Positions 44,769-55,101 of a stretch of DNA of 64,000 nt are shown piece after piece. Every line of letters begins with the position of its first letter. Position 1 is the first letter of the stretch. A program made the position numbers and the translations under genes. The DNA lies in assembly GCA_016185125.1 (NCBI GenBank), contig JACPOC010000015.1, positions 1-64,000 of the forward strand. The letters run 5' to 3'. The notes below the pieces were generated by a model. It was not told where the DNA came from, did no database searches, and saw only the letters and a program-made list of their open reading frames with translations. This DNA comes from Bacteroidota bacterium. Lineage in GTDB: Bacteria > Bacteroidota > Bacteroidia > B-17B0 > Aurantibacillaceae.

Positions 44769-46052
44769 TCAAAGACCTTTTAAAAATGGTACAAGCGCCT
44801 GAAAATAACTTTCAGCAGTTTTTAAAAGTCGGTCACTTGTTTTGATGCCGTATTTTTCTGTATCGTAACGCATCAAGTCGCTGCATTCTTTATAAGAATC
44901 CTGATACAAAGCTTCTCCGTAAACTAAAGGAGAATTAATAATTCTGCAAAGTAAAAGATTTCTTGCAAACACGCCTTTGCTTTCTGTTATTAAGCAATTA
45001 TCTTTTAAATACTCCGCATCAAATTGTGTGGCAATATCTATTTTTAAATTTTTATTAAAATTAAGTACTGTTTGAGCAGCCAATTTTTCAGATTGATTTA
45101 ATTGTTTGGTTAAAAGCATTCGCAGAAAATGAAGTTTTGTTTCGGTGCGCTCCATGTTATCGTGGGTAAAGGCTCCGCCAATAAAAGCCATGGTATAATC
45201 TTTATCGCTCATTTTTTTCCATGGAGCATTTTTTTCGTCTACGTTATAATGAATGATAACAGATACATGTGGCTTAAACTGATTAATCTTTTTTGCACGA
45301 TTAGCAAGATCATAATCCCTGAAAAAATCTTTAAAAAATTTAGCAGGCTCTTCTTTAATTAATTTGTTATAGCGTTCAGAGCCTAGAAAATCAACACTTT
45401 TTAAACTATCAAGTACGCGGTTTTTATGAAGTAATAACCAATCTTTAAAACTGCAATTAAATGAGGTGTAATTATTTTGATTACGGGTTAAAAATACGGT
45501 GGCTCCGAGTTCTTCCAGCATTTTTTGTAAGAGTTGCGCGGTATTAAAATTTAGTTCACTTTCAAAAAGTTTAATGGTATCTGTGGGAAGATTAACGCTG
45601 TCTTTTATAAAATACAGAAACTTCTGTTCTATTTGCGCGTCCTCTAAATTCGTTCCAAAATGTCCGGGATCAATAGCCACTCTGTAACCGTTTAAAGGTA
45701 ATTTTTTCTTTCCTTTTGGAATTTTTTTGCGATCATCAATGTATATCCAAACGCTATCACGCTGCCGTTTGCTGTATTTTTTAGTGCCTTTTAACCGTAA
45801 CAACTCCTCCTGTTGCTTGTAGGGAGTGTGCTCTAAAAAATCGGCGAGCATGTTTATTTCGCCTGCGTAAATCGTAAATTCTTTATTGCCTTTAAAGTTG
45901 CAGATACTTATTTCATTATCTTCAAACTTAACTATGTTATTTAAGCCTCCTTTAAAATTAAGATAATTATTAAATCGTTCTTTGCATTGCTTAATGGTTT
46001 GACCTTTGCATAAAGCAACCGTTAAAATTATTATAAATGCAATTTTATTCAC
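44769..46052 (-). CDS. N-acetylmuramoyl-L-alanine amidase (AmiC-type)
   Basis: A 427-residue protein with signal peptide (MNKIAFIIILTVALCKGQ). The zinc amidase domain shows VAIDPGH (His131), the Glu in FESELNFN (about 164-166), His in SVIIHYN and the catalytic Glu in ITESKGVF. It cleaves cell-wall peptides from MurNAc in the periplasm. About 100 residues precede the domain and may be a regulatory segment. It is divergent from arfB. Confidence 0.85.
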   Translation of the reverse strand: MNKIAFIIILTVALCKGQTIKQCKERFNNYLNFKGGLNNIVKFEDNEISICNFKGNKEFTIYAGEINMLADFLEHTPYKQQEELLRLKGTKKYSKRQRDSVWIYIDDRKKIPKGKKKLPLNGYRVAIDPGHFGTNLEDAQIEQKFLYFIKDSVNLPTDTIKLFESELNFNTAQLLQKMLEELGATVFLTRNQNNYTSFNCSFKDWLLLHKNRVLDSLKSVDFLGSERYNKLIKEEPAKFFKDFFRDYDLANRAKKINQFKPHVSVIIHYNVDEKNAPWKKMSDKDYTMAFIGGAFTHDNMERTETKLHFLRMLLTKQLNQSEKLAAQTVLNFNKNLKIDIATQFDAEYLKDNCLITESKGVFARNLLLCRIINSPLVYGEALYQDSYKECSDLMRYDTEKYGIKTSDRLLKTAESYFQALVPFLKGL

Positions 46053-46117
46053 CTTATCAAATTTAGATTTTTAGTAATAAAATAATTTGTAAATTCAAAA
46101 GTGTTATTAAATCGTGT

Positions 46118-46525
46118 ATGTTAACAGAAGATCAGATAAAAAATATTTTAAGAGAAACTTCATTTAAAACTTCCCGCTCCGGTGGAAAAGGCGGGCAAAA
46201 TGTGAATAAACTTGAAACCAAAGTGGAGATTGAATTTAATCTTAACAGTTCGGAATGTTTAAGTCAGGAACAGAAGGAAATCATAATCTCTAAATCTACT
46301 GCTATAAATGAAGAGGGAATCTTAAAATTGGTTTGCAGTACGCATCGAACCCAACTTGAAAATAAAGAGGAAGTAAAGGAAAAGTTAATTTCACTTTTAA
46401 ATAAGTATTTAAAACCGATGAAGAAAAGGTATGCTACTAAGCCTTCGCGCTCCAGTAAAATGAAAAAACTGGATAGTAAAAAAAAGCGTGGGGAAACTAA
46501 AAGCCTTCGTAAAAAAATTCTTTAA
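46118..46525 (+). CDS. arfB: Ribosome-rescue peptidyl-tRNA hydrolase ArfB
   Basis: A 135-residue protein with the GGQ motif in RSGGKGGQNVNKLETKVE (Gly25-Gly26-Gln27) and a basic C-terminal tail (RATKPSRS, KKLDSKKKRG) that inserts into the mRNA channel of stalled ribosomes. Together with SmpB in this window it gives the cell two rescue pathways. MBOAT begins right after its stop. Confidence 0.93.
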   Translation: MLTEDQIKNILRETSFKTSRSGGKGGQNVNKLETKVEIEFNLNSSECLSQEQKEIIISKSTAINEEGILKLVCSTHRTQLENKEEVKEKLISLLNKYLKPMKKRYATKPSRSSKMKKLDSKKKRGETKSLRKKIL

Positions 46526-47932
46526 TTGCTCTTCAACTCCCTCATATTTACTCTTTTTTTGCCATTAGTGTTTATTGGTTATTGGCTTACTCCTGCCAGA
46601 TTCAGAAACTATTTTTTGCTTGCAGCTTCCTATTATTTTTATTTTAGTTATAACCCTTGGTTTTTATTATTATTAATCGGCACCTCGGCATTCGATTATT
46701 GGTGTGCAAAGCAAATCCACAAATCAGAAGAAAGAAATGCAAGAAAAACATATTTAGTTTTAAGCCTGGTTTCTAATTTAGGAGTTCTGTTTATTTTTAA
46801 ATACTTTGTTTTTTGTTATAATTCCTCTGTTACCACGTTTCATCTTCCCCTTTCCGTTTTAAATAATTTTATTATTCCGGCCGGGCTTTCGTTTTACACT
46901 TTTCAATCGTTAAGTTATACGATTGACGTTTACAGAAGGAAGTATAAACCTAATGATACTCTTTTAGATTTTTTATTATTCGTGTCGTTTTTTCCTCACA
47001 TGGTTGCGGGTCCTATTGTGAGATACACAAGCCTAATGCCTCAGTTAAAATTGCGTTCTTATTTTAAGAACATTGATTGGCAAAGTTTTGCTTCACTTAC
47101 CATTTGGGGTTATTTTAAAAAATTGGTAATTGCAGATAATCTTAATCTGCTGGTTACTCCTGTGTTTGATAATATTACAATGTACAGCGGGGTTGAGCTT
47201 TTATTAGCCGGATTTCTATTTGTCATACAGGTTTATTGCGATTTTAGTGGGTACAGCGATATAGCAACCGGCGTGGCAAAATTGTTCAACATCAATTTAA
47301 GTTTAAACTGGCGCAGGCCATTATTTTCTTGGTCTTTACACGAATTTTGGCGCCGGAATCACATCAGTATTACAACCTGGTTTAGAGATTATTTATACAT
47401 TGGTTTAGGTGGAAATAGAGTAGGGTATAAGCGCTGGCTTTTAAATATTTTTCTTGTTTTTTTAATAAGTGGATTTTGGCATGGTTCTAACTTTACATTT
47501 ATAATATGGGGGTGTATGCACGGAATTATGTATATAATTGAGATTCTTTTAAAAAGAATTTTCCCTCAAATTATAATACCTAAAGCGCTGGGCTGGCTTT
47601 ATCTTATTTTATTTCATACCATAACACTTATAGCTTTTAGAGCTAATAGTGTAACAGATCTTACTTACATGTATAAACATATTTTTAGTGTTCAGGAATA
47701 TTATTTTTCTTTTCAAACTTTTCTTTTCACTCAGGGTAAATTCTATTTTTTAATAATGTTGTTTGCAATCTTTTTATTATTCGTAAAAGAGTTTAATGAA
47801 GAACATGCTATTGTAAATCGCTTTCCGCGTTTTTATTCAGCGCTAAAGCCTGTTGTTTATATTTTTTTTATAGCCTTAATTTTTATTTTTGGAAATTTTT
47901 CAGCTAATACTTTTATTTATTTTCAGTTTTGA
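46526..47932 (+). CDS. MBOAT family O-acyltransferase (AlgI/DltB-like)
   Basis: A 468-residue polytopic membrane protein with the AlgI-type signatures HEFWRRNHISITTWFRDYLY and SGFWHGSNFTFIIWG containing the catalytic His, and MVAGPIVRY near residue 155. It transfers acyl (usually acetyl) groups across the membrane to a glycan. The start is TTG at 46526, immediately after the arfB stop. Its stop overlaps the SGNH-like gene start, so the two are coupled. Confidence 0.9.
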   Translation: MLFNSLIFTLFLPLVFIGYWLTPARFRNYFLLAASYYFYFSYNPWFLLLLIGTSAFDYWCAKQIHKSEERNARKTYLVLSLVSNLGVLFIFKYFVFCYNSSVTTFHLPLSVLNNFIIPAGLSFYTFQSLSYTIDVYRRKYKPNDTLLDFLLFVSFFPHMVAGPIVRYTSLMPQLKLRSYFKNIDWQSFASLTIWGYFKKLVIADNLNLLVTPVFDNITMYSGVELLLAGFLFVIQVYCDFSGYSDIATGVAKLFNINLSLNWRRPLFSWSLHEFWRRNHISITTWFRDYLYIGLGGNRVGYKRWLLNIFLVFLISGFWHGSNFTFIIWGCMHGIMYIIEILLKRIFPQIIIPKALGWLYLILFHTITLIAFRANSVTDLTYMYKHIFSVQEYYFSFQTFLFTQGKFYFLIMLFAIFLLFVKEFNEEHAIVNRFPRFYSALKPVVYIFFIALIFIFGNFSANTFIYFQF

Positions 47933-48873
47933 TTAAACGCCTACTTATATATTTTATTTTTTTAACCGGTCTGTTATTTTTTATAAGGCATTTACATTAT
48001 TATGGTTTATTGAAGCAACAGAAGGGTTATTACGCAAAGTATAAAACAGCTTTTTTAGAAAAGAATGCTTTCGACGTAGTTTTTTTAGGTTCTTCGCGTG
48101 TGGAGATGCATTACAATACGCGGGTATTTGATAGTTTAACAGGCCGAAATTCTTTTAACCTTAGTTTGGCCGGAGCCACGCCCATAGTTGCGTTCGCAGC
48201 CTTAAAAGCCTATTTGTACCAGAGTAATAGCCCGGAGTATTTAATTTATGAAATAGATTATCATTTTTTAAAATACCCAAGTTGCGAAGTAAAGGAGTTT
48301 AATAATTATTTTCCGTTTTTATCAAACAAATCTTTGCGAAAAAATTTCAACCTTATCGACTCTCGCATAAATCACTTTTATTATAACCCATATTTTTCAC
48401 TTCCATATACGGGATTTAGAAATTTAAGTACTTCTTTGCACGGATGGTTAAACATTGCAAATAAAACAGATTCCCTTTTTTATAAAGGATATTTAAAAGA
48501 AGTGCTCAGGCCTCAACTTGATTTTATTCCAACTAAAGCGCAATATTCTTACTTTAATCCAATGGAAAGAAATTATTTAGATTCAATCATTATTCTATGT
48601 AAAGTAAAAAAAATCCATATTACTCTTTTAAGTTCTCCGCTTTTTGCTGGAGGAAAACTGGATGTTTCTAATAAACCCGCAATTATTTCACACCTTAAAA
48701 GTATAGCAGCCATAAACAAAATTGCCTATTTCGACCTATCTTCACTCCCTTTTTGCAATGATCGAACCTTGTTTGTAGATCACTTTCACATGAACTTTTA
48801 TGGAGCCGTTAAATTTACTGAATATTTAAGTAAACTTTATCACAATAAACTTAGGTTAAAAACGTTAAAATAG
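47929..48873 (+). CDS. Membrane-anchored SGNH-like O-acyltransferase partner
   Basis: A 314-residue protein with one N-terminal membrane anchor (LLIYFIFLTGLLFFIRH). SGNH-like residues are visible: Ser55/56 in VVFLGSSRVEMHY and the C-terminal Asp/His in FVDHFHMNFYGAV. Such proteins complete the acyl transfer started by MBOAT (as AlgJ/X and PatB do). The TTG start overlaps the MBOAT stop (TTGA). Assignment as an acyltransferase is inferred from the pair. Confidence 0.75.
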   Translation: MIKRLLIYFIFLTGLLFFIRHLHYYGLLKQQKGYYAKYKTAFLEKNAFDVVFLGSSRVEMHYNTRVFDSLTGRNSFNLSLAGATPIVAFAALKAYLYQSNSPEYLIYEIDYHFLKYPSCEVKEFNNYFPFLSNKSLRKNFNLIDSRINHFYYNPYFSLPYTGFRNLSTSLHGWLNIANKTDSLFYKGYLKEVLRPQLDFIPTKAQYSYFNPMERNYLDSIIILCKVKKIHITLLSSPLFAGGKLDVSNKPAIISHLKSIAAINKIAYFDLSSLPFCNDRTLFVDHFHMNFYGAVKFTEYLSKLYHNKLRLKTLK

Positions 48874-48915
48874 TGTATAAATTCCGGTTTTTGCCTTAAC
48901 TTTAATAAATCATTT

Positions 48916-50001
48916 ATGTTAAAATTCCTCATTCCTTCTTTTGTATTAGCAGCAATTTCTGTTAAGTCACAAATTGCGCCAAAATACAGTAACGAATTTT
49001 TAAATATTGGCGTAGGAGCCAGAGCCTTAGGTATGGGCAATGCCAACATAGCTTCGGTGCAAGGGGTTAATGCCGGTTACTGGAATCCCGCAGGTTTATT
49101 AAAGCAAAAGAACGATTTGGAAGTTGGTTTAATGCATGCTGAGTATTTCGCTGGAATTGCCAAATACGATTATATTGGCGTATCAAAATTAATTGACAGT
49201 AACAGCGTGGCCGCTTTATCTATTTTAAGGTTTGGTGTGGATAATATTCCTAATACACTCGATCTACAAGACGCCAACGGCAATATTGATTATAACCGAA
49301 TAACCACCTTTAACGCTGTGGATTTTGCAGCTCTGTTAAGTTATGCCCGGAAAATACCGCAATTAAAAGGTATTGAAGTAGGCGGCAATTTTAAAGTTAT
49401 AAGGCGTAAACTCGGTGAATTTGGCGGGGCTTGGGGTTTTGGAATGGATGCCGGAGCAATGTACAATTACAAGGAATGGAAATTTGCCGCTATGGGTCGT
49501 GATATTACCGGAACATTTAACGCTTGGAGCTATAATTTAAGCGATAAGGATATTGCAACTTTTAAACAAACGGGCAATGATGTGCCTTCCTCTTCATTAG
49601 AAATTACCGTTCCAAAATTAATTTTAGGGGGCGCAAGAACCTTTTTATTTTGGAAAAACAACATTTCGGTTTTAGGGGAAGTTAACCTTATTAATACATT
49701 TGATGGCAAGCGTAATACCGTTATTAAAACTAACTTATGGAGTTTGGAACCGGCCGTTGGAACCGAAATAGGATATAAAGGCTTTGTTTATTTACGCGGA
49801 GGTTTTGGAAATATTCAAAAACAATTAAGTGATAATGCCACCAAGTATATTACCACCTTTCAGCCTAATTTTGGCGTGGGGGTTAAATACAAGATTTTTA
49901 CCTTAGATTATGCCTTAACAGATATTGGCGACCGTTCCATCGCACTATATTCTAATATTTTTTCTTTGAAAATTGACTTTAATAAGAAGATGGGGAAGTA
50001 A
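48916..50001 (+). CDS. PorV/PorQ-family T9SS outer membrane protein (PorV2-like)
   Basis: A 361-residue protein with signal peptide (to about VKSQIAP) and the PorV/PorQ opening YSNEFLNIGVGARALGMGNANIA, then GYWNPAGLL, an outer-membrane beta-barrel of the FadL-like type. In T9SS, PorV proteins shuttle cargo to the PorU sortase. Adjacent to it is a very long C25 peptidase, the arrangement of the pair that annotation pipelines call PorV2/PorU2. It starts 42 bp after the SGNH-like gene. Confidence 0.85.
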   Translation: MLKFLIPSFVLAAISVKSQIAPKYSNEFLNIGVGARALGMGNANIASVQGVNAGYWNPAGLLKQKNDLEVGLMHAEYFAGIAKYDYIGVSKLIDSNSVAALSILRFGVDNIPNTLDLQDANGNIDYNRITTFNAVDFAALLSYARKIPQLKGIEVGGNFKVIRRKLGEFGGAWGFGMDAGAMYNYKEWKFAAMGRDITGTFNAWSYNLSDKDIATFKQTGNDVPSSSLEITVPKLILGGARTFLFWKNNISVLGEVNLINTFDGKRNTVIKTNLWSLEPAVGTEIGYKGFVYLRGGFGNIQKQLSDNATKYITTFQPNFGVGVKYKIFTLDYALTDIGDRSIALYSNIFSLKIDFNKKMGK

Positions 50002-50006
50002 AAAAC

Positions 50007-53000
50007 ATGAAAAAATTAATCTCAATAAGCATTTTTTGTTTATTGGCAATTACCCTTAAATCTCAATATGGTAATGGCTGGATTAATTATTCGCAGCAAT
50101 ATGTAAAATTCCCAATTTCAAAAGAAGGTATTTACCGAATCGATTCACTTACGCTTTCTTCCCACTATAATCTTAATACTCTCAATCCTCAAAACTTTCA
50201 AATATTTATTAAAGGCCAGGAACAAGCACTTTACATTAAAGGCGAAGCGGATGGCAAAATAAATACCGGCGATTATATTGAGTTTTATGCTAGTGCTGCT
50301 ATGGGCGATGTGGATTCGCTTCTGTATTGGAACATTAAATATCTTCCCAATCCTTATCTTCCTATTTTTAACGATACCATTTATGGATTTTTAACAGTAA
50401 ATAATAGTGTCAATAATAAACGTTACATTATAGAAACGGATACTAATTCTACCCTTTATCCTTTATCGCCTTATTTTTATTCAGAAAAAATATTCGCGCA
50501 AAAAAACAGTTATAACCGGGTGGAAGAATACGCCTCTGATGCGGCCGATCCGCGTTATACACAAGCTGAGGGCTATGGTTATAATTTCGGAATGGGTGCC
50601 AGCGTTAGTACCTCTTTCAATAATTTAAACACTTACACCTCATCCACTCTTCCCGGTTTTGTAACAGTCAGCTATTCCGGCAACAGTATAAATAATACAG
50701 TACTTACCGATCATCAAGTCAGTTTTTTTTATAAAGATCAAAGCTCTTCAAGCGTACTTTTACACGATACTGTATTTAAAGGGTTTGTGCCTGTGAAGCG
50801 TACTTTTGTGCTCAACCCGGCTAATGTTGCCAATACCAATTTCACATTAACATCAGTAGCTTCTCCTTCCTTTTCTTCTTTTTCCAATAACACCATCCTG
50901 CATTATATCCATTATTTTTATCCGCATACTTCCGATCTTAGTAATCAATCCTTTCAAAAATTATTTGTAGATAATAGTTCGGGCTCTGCAAAAAACTTCT
51001 TTAATTTTTCCAATTTTAATTTTGCAGGATCTTCGGAGGTGTTACTTTACGACATTACCAACAATAAAAAAATTGCAACTAAAATTTCGGGAGCCATGCT
51101 GGGCGCGGTTATTCCCAATGGCTCTGGCCGAAAATTGTGTGTACTGGCAGCGGAATCACAAACCATAAATATAACATCTTTAAAAAAAGTAAATAACCAA
51201 ACAGGTAGTTTTACCAATTTTACCGCGCTGGGTGGAAATAAACCTTACATCATTATTTATCATAATAAAACCAAAACAGGGGCATTACTGTATCAAAATT
51301 ACAGGCAAACTATTAACGGAGGCAGTTATAATACAATTGGCGCAGATATTGATGAGTTATATGAGCAGTTTAGCTTCGGGATAAATAAACATCCTGCTTC
51401 CATTAATAATTTTGCTCGTTACCTTAACAATAATTTACCAAGTAAACCGCTTTATTTCTTTTTAATAGGCAAGGCTATACAAAGTGCTTATTTGGCACCT
51501 TCCGATAAATCCAACCTTATTCCCTCCATGGGCATACCAAGCTGCGATAATTTGTTGATGGCAAATCTTACACCTACCACCAGCAACTGGTTAGTTCCTG
51601 AAATTCCCATTGGAAGATTGTCGGCCTTAACCAACAGTGAGGTTATAGTTTACCTTACTAAAGTTCAGCAACACGAAAGTTCCGTTCCCGCTGAATGGAA
51701 AAAGAAAGTACTTCATTTTGTTGGGGGTGATGAAGCTAATCTTGCCAACTTATTAAGTTCATACATGAGTATGTACGAACAAACAATTAAAGATACCTTG
51801 TTTGGGGCTAATGTGCTTACTTTTAAAAAAAACACCACAGCTCCAATTCAAATTAATATAAGTGATAGTATTAAAAACACCATCAGCAACGGCGCCGCAT
51901 TAATAAATTTTTTCGGACATGGTTCTGAGCAGGGATTTGACCAAGCCATTGATGATCCGGAAGTTTACAATAACCCGGGCAAATATCCTTTTATTATCGC
52001 TAACTCCTGCTATTCGGGCAATATTCATGTGGAAGGAAGGCGCTCGGTAAGCGAACGTTTTGTATTTTCAGATCAAAAAGGAAGTATTGGATTTTTGGCT
52101 TCAACTTCTCTTGGCTTTATCTATGCCTTACATAATTACACAAGCGGATTTTATCAGGCTCTATCAAGAACAAAATACAATGCCGGTATTGGCGATATTA
52201 TAAAAGAGGCTGTTTTAAAAAACTCTCAAACCACTGATCCCATTTCTCAGTTCACAGGATTGGATATGACTTTGCACGGAGATCCTGCCCTTAAAATCAC
52301 TAACGGAATTCTTCCTGATTATCAGATCAAAAACAGCAGCGTGGTATTCAATACTAAAAAATATAGCGACTCCATTGGCGTAACTATTCACATTACCAAT
52401 CTTGGCAAAGCTGTTCAGGATTCCTTTATTGTAAAAGTAGGGCGTTTTTTTCCTAACGGAGATTCTGCAATAATATTTAAAACAAAAAAAGCACCCCTGT
52501 TTAAGGATAGCGTTTCCTTTTTTACAGCAATTGATTTTAACCGCGGAATAGGACTCAATAAATTTAAAGTTAAAATAGATGAGTATAACGAAATTGCTGA
52601 AAATTTAGAAACAAATAATTCAACTAATGGCACGGTAGATGTTTTTATTCAAGGAGGCGATATCATGCCCGTGTACCCCTATAAATACGCGGTAGTTCCA
52701 AAAACTAATACCATCACCTTAAAAGCTTCCACTACCGATCCCTTTGCACCTTCGGGCACTTACCGTTTTCAGTTAGATACCTGCGATAAATTTAGTGCTC
52801 CTATACAAAATGTGTTAATTACCAGCAAAGGTGGTGTGCTTGAATGGGTGGTGAATTTGCCTTTTAAAGACAGTACCGTTTACTTTTGGAGGGTTAGTAG
52901 AGATAGTACTTTGCCAAATACGCCCTTTGCATGGCGTGAAAGCTCGTTTCAAACAATTACCACGCAACGCGGTTGGTCGCAAGCTCATTTTCATCAATTT

Positions 53001-55016
53001 AAAAATGATGCATTTCAATTTGTGAATTATAAGAAATCACAAAGAAAGTTTGTTTTTGAGAATACCAAGCACATTCTTAAAGCAAGAAATTTCTTTCAAA
53101 ATTCAGTTAATGTTTCTACTAACATTAATTATTTTTACGATAATATTACCATGGCCAGTTGGGGTTGTGGGCCTAACGGTTGGAATATTGCCGTTTTTGA
53201 TTCCATAAGTGCGCAGCCCCAATATGTTGTAAGTTTAAACTTTCCAACCCCCGGCGTGGGACCGTTTAATAGTTGCGCTTGTGTTGATTATCCTTTGCCT
53301 TATTATGCTTTTGGCGCAAATAACTATTGCGGTACAACTACTTGGAAAACAGATCTTGAACTTTTTTTAAATTCTATTTCTCCCAATAATTATGTTTTAG
53401 CCTATACGGTGGGCGAGGTGGCCCCAAATTATGCTCAGATTTCTACTTATAATAATTCATTATATAATGCTTTCGAAAGTATTGGAGCGGTAAGTATTAG
53501 AAATACTGTGGACTCGGTGCCTTATATTTTATTCGGCAGAAAAGGGATGGCGGCCGGGCAGGGTCACGAAGTTAAAGGCACTAAAAAAAGTTCTATCATT
53601 ACCCTCACCGATAGTATTCAAACGCGTTGGAACAGCGGGCATATAGCTTCCGAAATTATTGGCCCTTCTTTTAAATGGAAAAGTTTGCACTGGCGTGTAG
53701 AAAGTGTAGATGGTATTGCCGGCGACACTACCCTAATTAAAGTGGTAGGTTTTAAAAGTAATGGAGATAAAGATACCATTGCGGTTTTTGATGAGAACAA
53801 TACCGATGTTCTTAATTTGGAAAATTATGCCGATGCCTCGGTTTATCCTTACTTAAAATTAGTAGCCTTTATGAAGGATAACAAAAATCGCACTTCGCCT
53901 CAGTTAAAACGTTGGCAGGTACTCTATGACGAGGCTCCTGAGTGCGCTATTAATCCACTCAAAGGTTTCCAAAGCATCAACGATACCTTACAGGAAGGCG
54001 ACCAGGTAACCTTTACTTTTCCTATTGAAAACATTGGCGTTAAAAATTTTACAGATAGCCTTGTTATTACTTATTGGATAGAAGATAAGGATCGCAATAA
54101 AAAACCTCTGCCTCAAAAAATGAAATCAAAACCATTTGTTCCCGGACAGTTATTTATTGATACAGTTAAAATAAATACCTATCAGTTTACCGGAAACAAT
54201 TCCTTATGGCTATTTGTAAATCCTATTGGCAATTCACGTTATCAGAAAGAACAGCATCAATTTAATAATATTGGCCGCTATGGCTTTAAGGTTACTAAGG
54301 ATGTTACCAACCCTTTGTTGGATGTTACTTTTGACGGCATACGAATTTTGAATGGCGATATTGTTTCTGCCAAGCCAACTATTTTAATTACACTAAAAGA
54401 TGAAAATCAGTTTTTGAAATTGAACGATACCTCTGCCTTTACTGTTCTTCTTCAGTCACCCAATTCCTCTTCACAAAAACCTGTTTATTTCGGACAAGGT
54501 TTACAATTTATTCCGGCTAATTTGCCTAAGAACAGTTGTTCTATTATTTACACGCCGGTTTTACCGGTTGATGGAAAGTACAAATTAATTGTTCAGGCTA
54601 AAGACAGAAGTAACAATCGCTCCGGTGTTCAGAGTTATGAAATTCAATTTGAAATAAGCAATAAACCAAGCATTACCAACATTCTTAATTATCCTAATCC
54701 ATTTAGTACAAGTACCAAATTTGTATTTACATTAACCGGCAGCGAAGTACCCGAAGTATTCACCATCCAAATAATGACCATCAGCGGAAAGTTAGTGCGT
54801 GAAATTACACGTAGCGAACTTGGGCCATTACATATTGGCCGAAACATTACAGAATACTCTTGGGATGGGCGCGATGATTTTGGCGATAAATTAGCTAACG
54901 GTATATATTTATATAAAGTGCTTAATAAACTCAACGGCGAAAATATTGAAAAGTCAGGCAGCTCTGCAGATAAATTCTTTGTTAAGGAATTTGGGAAAAT
55001 GGTTATTATGAGGTAA
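50007..55016 (+). CDS. C25 (gingipain-like) peptidase, PorU2-like
   Basis: A 1669-residue protein with signal peptide (to about LLAITLKSQ). The C25 catalytic dyad is intact: His638 in NFFGHGSEQGF and Cys668 in IANSCYSGN. A CARDB-like segment (~770-870) follows, then beta-rich regions, and near the C-terminus a FlgD-like Ig domain (residues ~1560-1669, NYPNPFSTSTKF, SWDGRDDFGDKLANGIYLYK). Canonical PorU sortases are about 1100-1300 residues, so this is the long PorU2-like type. It starts 5 bp after the PorV-like gene. Confidence 0.85.
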   Translation: MKKLISISIFCLLAITLKSQYGNGWINYSQQYVKFPISKEGIYRIDSLTLSSHYNLNTLNPQNFQIFIKGQEQALYIKGEADGKINTGDYIEFYASAAMGDVDSLLYWNIKYLPNPYLPIFNDTIYGFLTVNNSVNNKRYIIETDTNSTLYPLSPYFYSEKIFAQKNSYNRVEEYASDAADPRYTQAEGYGYNFGMGASVSTSFNNLNTYTSSTLPGFVTVSYSGNSINNTVLTDHQVSFFYKDQSSSSVLLHDTVFKGFVPVKRTFVLNPANVANTNFTLTSVASPSFSSFSNNTILHYIHYFYPHTSDLSNQSFQKLFVDNSSGSAKNFFNFSNFNFAGSSEVLLYDITNNKKIATKISGAMLGAVIPNGSGRKLCVLAAESQTINITSLKKVNNQTGSFTNFTALGGNKPYIIIYHNKTKTGALLYQNYRQTINGGSYNTIGADIDELYEQFSFGINKHPASINNFARYLNNNLPSKPLYFFLIGKAIQSAYLAPSDKSNLIPSMGIPSCDNLLMANLTPTTSNWLVPEIPIGRLSALTNSEVIVYLTKVQQHESSVPAEWKKKVLHFVGGDEANLANLLSSYMSMYEQTIKDTLFGANVLTFKKNTTAPIQINISDSIKNTISNGAALINFFGHGSEQGFDQAIDDPEVYNNPGKYPFIIANSCYSGNIHVEGRRSVSERFVFSDQKGSIGFLASTSLGFIYALHNYTSGFYQALSRTKYNAGIGDIIKEAVLKNSQTTDPISQFTGLDMTLHGDPALKITNGILPDYQIKNSSVVFNTKKYSDSIGVTIHITNLGKAVQDSFIVKVGRFFPNGDSAIIFKTKKAPLFKDSVSFFTAIDFNRGIGLNKFKVKIDEYNEIAENLETNNSTNGTVDVFIQGGDIMPVYPYKYAVVPKTNTITLKASTTDPFAPSGTYRFQLDTCDKFSAPIQNVLITSKGGVLEWVVNLPFKDSTVYFWRVSRDSTLPNTPFAWRESSFQTITTQRGWSQAHFHQFKNDAFQFVNYKKSQRKFVFENTKHILKARNFFQNSVNVSTNINYFYDNITMASWGCGPNGWNIAVFDSISAQPQYVVSLNFPTPGVGPFNSCACVDYPLPYYAFGANNYCGTTTWKTDLELFLNSISPNNYVLAYTVGEVAPNYAQISTYNNSLYNAFESIGAVSIRNTVDSVPYILFGRKGMAAGQGHEVKGTKKSSIITLTDSIQTRWNSGHIASEIIGPSFKWKSLHWRVESVDGIAGDTTLIKVVGFKSNGDKDTIAVFDENNTDVLNLENYADASVYPYLKLVAFMKDNKNRTSPQLKRWQVLYDEAPECAINPLKGFQSINDTLQEGDQVTFTFPIENIGVKNFTDSLVITYWIEDKDRNKKPLPQKMKSKPFVPGQLFIDTVKINTYQFTGNNSLWLFVNPIGNSRYQKEQHQFNNIGRYGFKVTKDVTNPLLDVTFDGIRILNGDIVSAKPTILITLKDENQFLKLNDTSAFTVLLQSPNSSSQKPVYFGQGLQFIPANLPKNSCSIIYTPVLPVDGKYKLIVQAKDRSNNRSGVQSYEIQFEISNKPSITNILNYPNPFSTSTKFVFTLTGSEVPEVFTIQIMTISGKLVREITRSELGPLHIGRNITEYSWDGRDDFGDKLANGIYLYKVLNKLNGENIEKSGSSADKFFVKEFGKMVIMR

Positions 55017-55101
55017 GAGTTACCTGACTCTGACTTAATTTATATTTTTTAAATATTTTTTATCTTTTGGCTTAATTTATATATTACATCAATCAATCCA
55101 C

